A DNA stretch of 5,274 nt from a bacterium. Its GTDB lineage: Bacteria; SZUA-79; Acidulodesulfobacterales; Acidulodesulfobacteraceae. The notes beneath the pieces were generated by a model that was given only the letters and a program-made list of their open reading frames with translations, had not been told where the DNA came from and ran no database searches. A program made the translations under genes and the position numbers. This document shows positions 5,140 to 5,274 of this stretch, piece by piece. The stretch spans positions 1-5,274 of the forward strand of contig JAJYYS010000113.1 in the NCBI GenBank assembly GCA_021800745.1. The letters are read 5' to 3'. Each line of letters opens with the position of its first letter. The first letter of the stretch is position 1.

Positions 5140-5274
5140 ATGAAATTTTTTGACGATAACGAAAACTTCAGCAGAAAGATGATAAAATTTAAAAACGAAG
5201 TGGAAAGGATTTTTCACTTTCATTTCGGGTTTTTTCCCATGGAGGACCTGCCTTATGCTTTCAAGACAAACTCC
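5140..5274 (+). CDS. Start of an unidentified gene, possibly Hsp20 small heat-shock protein, runs off right edge
   Basis: Forty-five codons from an ATG three bases after the galU stop stay open to the window end. The only upstream Shine-Dalgarno-like bases (CGGA) lie inside the end of galU, suggesting translational coupling. The N-terminus is charged and aromatic, with a probable helix containing KMIKFKNEVERIFHFHFG (13-30) and then PMEDLPYAF (34-42). Many Hsp20/alpha-crystallin proteins begin with a similar helix of the type xxEMDRLFDxFFG followed by a proline-rich run into the core domain, which is the basis of the suggestion. The alpha-crystallin domain itself would lie outside the window, so the assignment is weak, while the existence of a coding region is likely. 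Confidence 0.6.
   Translation, partial: MKFFDDNENFSRKMIKFKNEVERIFHFHFGFFPMEDLPYAFKTNS

Overview
The window looks like chromosomal DNA of an AT-rich, sulfite/sulfate-metabolising bacterium. The diagnostic gene is dsrA, the alpha subunit of dissimilatory sulfite reductase, read on the minus strand and cut off by the left edge (dsrB would be expected just beyond it). Immediately upstream of it lies dsrN, a CobB/CbiA-type amidase known from dsr clusters. Shine-Dalgarno sites, sigma70-like promoters and a tRNA with encoded CCA all fit a bacterium. A member of an AT-rich deltaproteobacteria-like sulfate-reducing lineage (for example the Sva0485/Acidulodesulfobacterales group) is a guess from general impression, not something the window proves.

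Layout. 1-1020 (minus): dsrA, 5' part of the gene. 1021-1262: a 242-bp leader with a perfect Shine-Dalgarno, two candidate promoters and a 16-bp perfect palindrome. 1263-2717 (minus): dsrN. 2710-3051 (minus): a 113-aa protein of unknown function that overlaps dsrN by 8 bp. 3052-3217: no protein gene; it holds a roughly 135-bp highly structured palindromic element whose left end copies the 3' end of tRNA-Ser. 3218-3309 (minus): intact tRNA-Ser(CGA). 3374-3501 (minus): a second copy of the same tRNA, broken by two related insertions of about 20 nt. 3513-4094 (minus): a membrane-anchored thioredoxin-like (TlpA/ResA) protein. 4095-4263: divergent promoter region. 4264-5136 (plus): galU. 5140-5274 (plus): start of a further gene, possibly a small heat-shock protein, cut by the right edge.

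How the genes work together. DsrA carries siroheme and [4Fe-4S] clusters for sulfite reduction. DsrN most likely converts siroheme to its amide form for that enzyme, and the small overlapping protein is probably co-translated with DsrN. The TlpA/ResA protein handles thiol-disulfide chemistry outside the membrane and has no proven link to Dsr. GalU makes UDP-glucose for envelope and exopolysaccharide synthesis.

The most unusual part is 3076-3501. Three tRNA-Ser-derived loci lie in a row: one intact, one interrupted twice by related 19-20-nt inserts made of tiny 3-nt-loop hairpins, and one reduced to a 3' end embedded in a cloverleaf-like inverted repeat. This looks like a family of very small palindromic elements, or a snap-back copying process, acting on tRNA gene copies.
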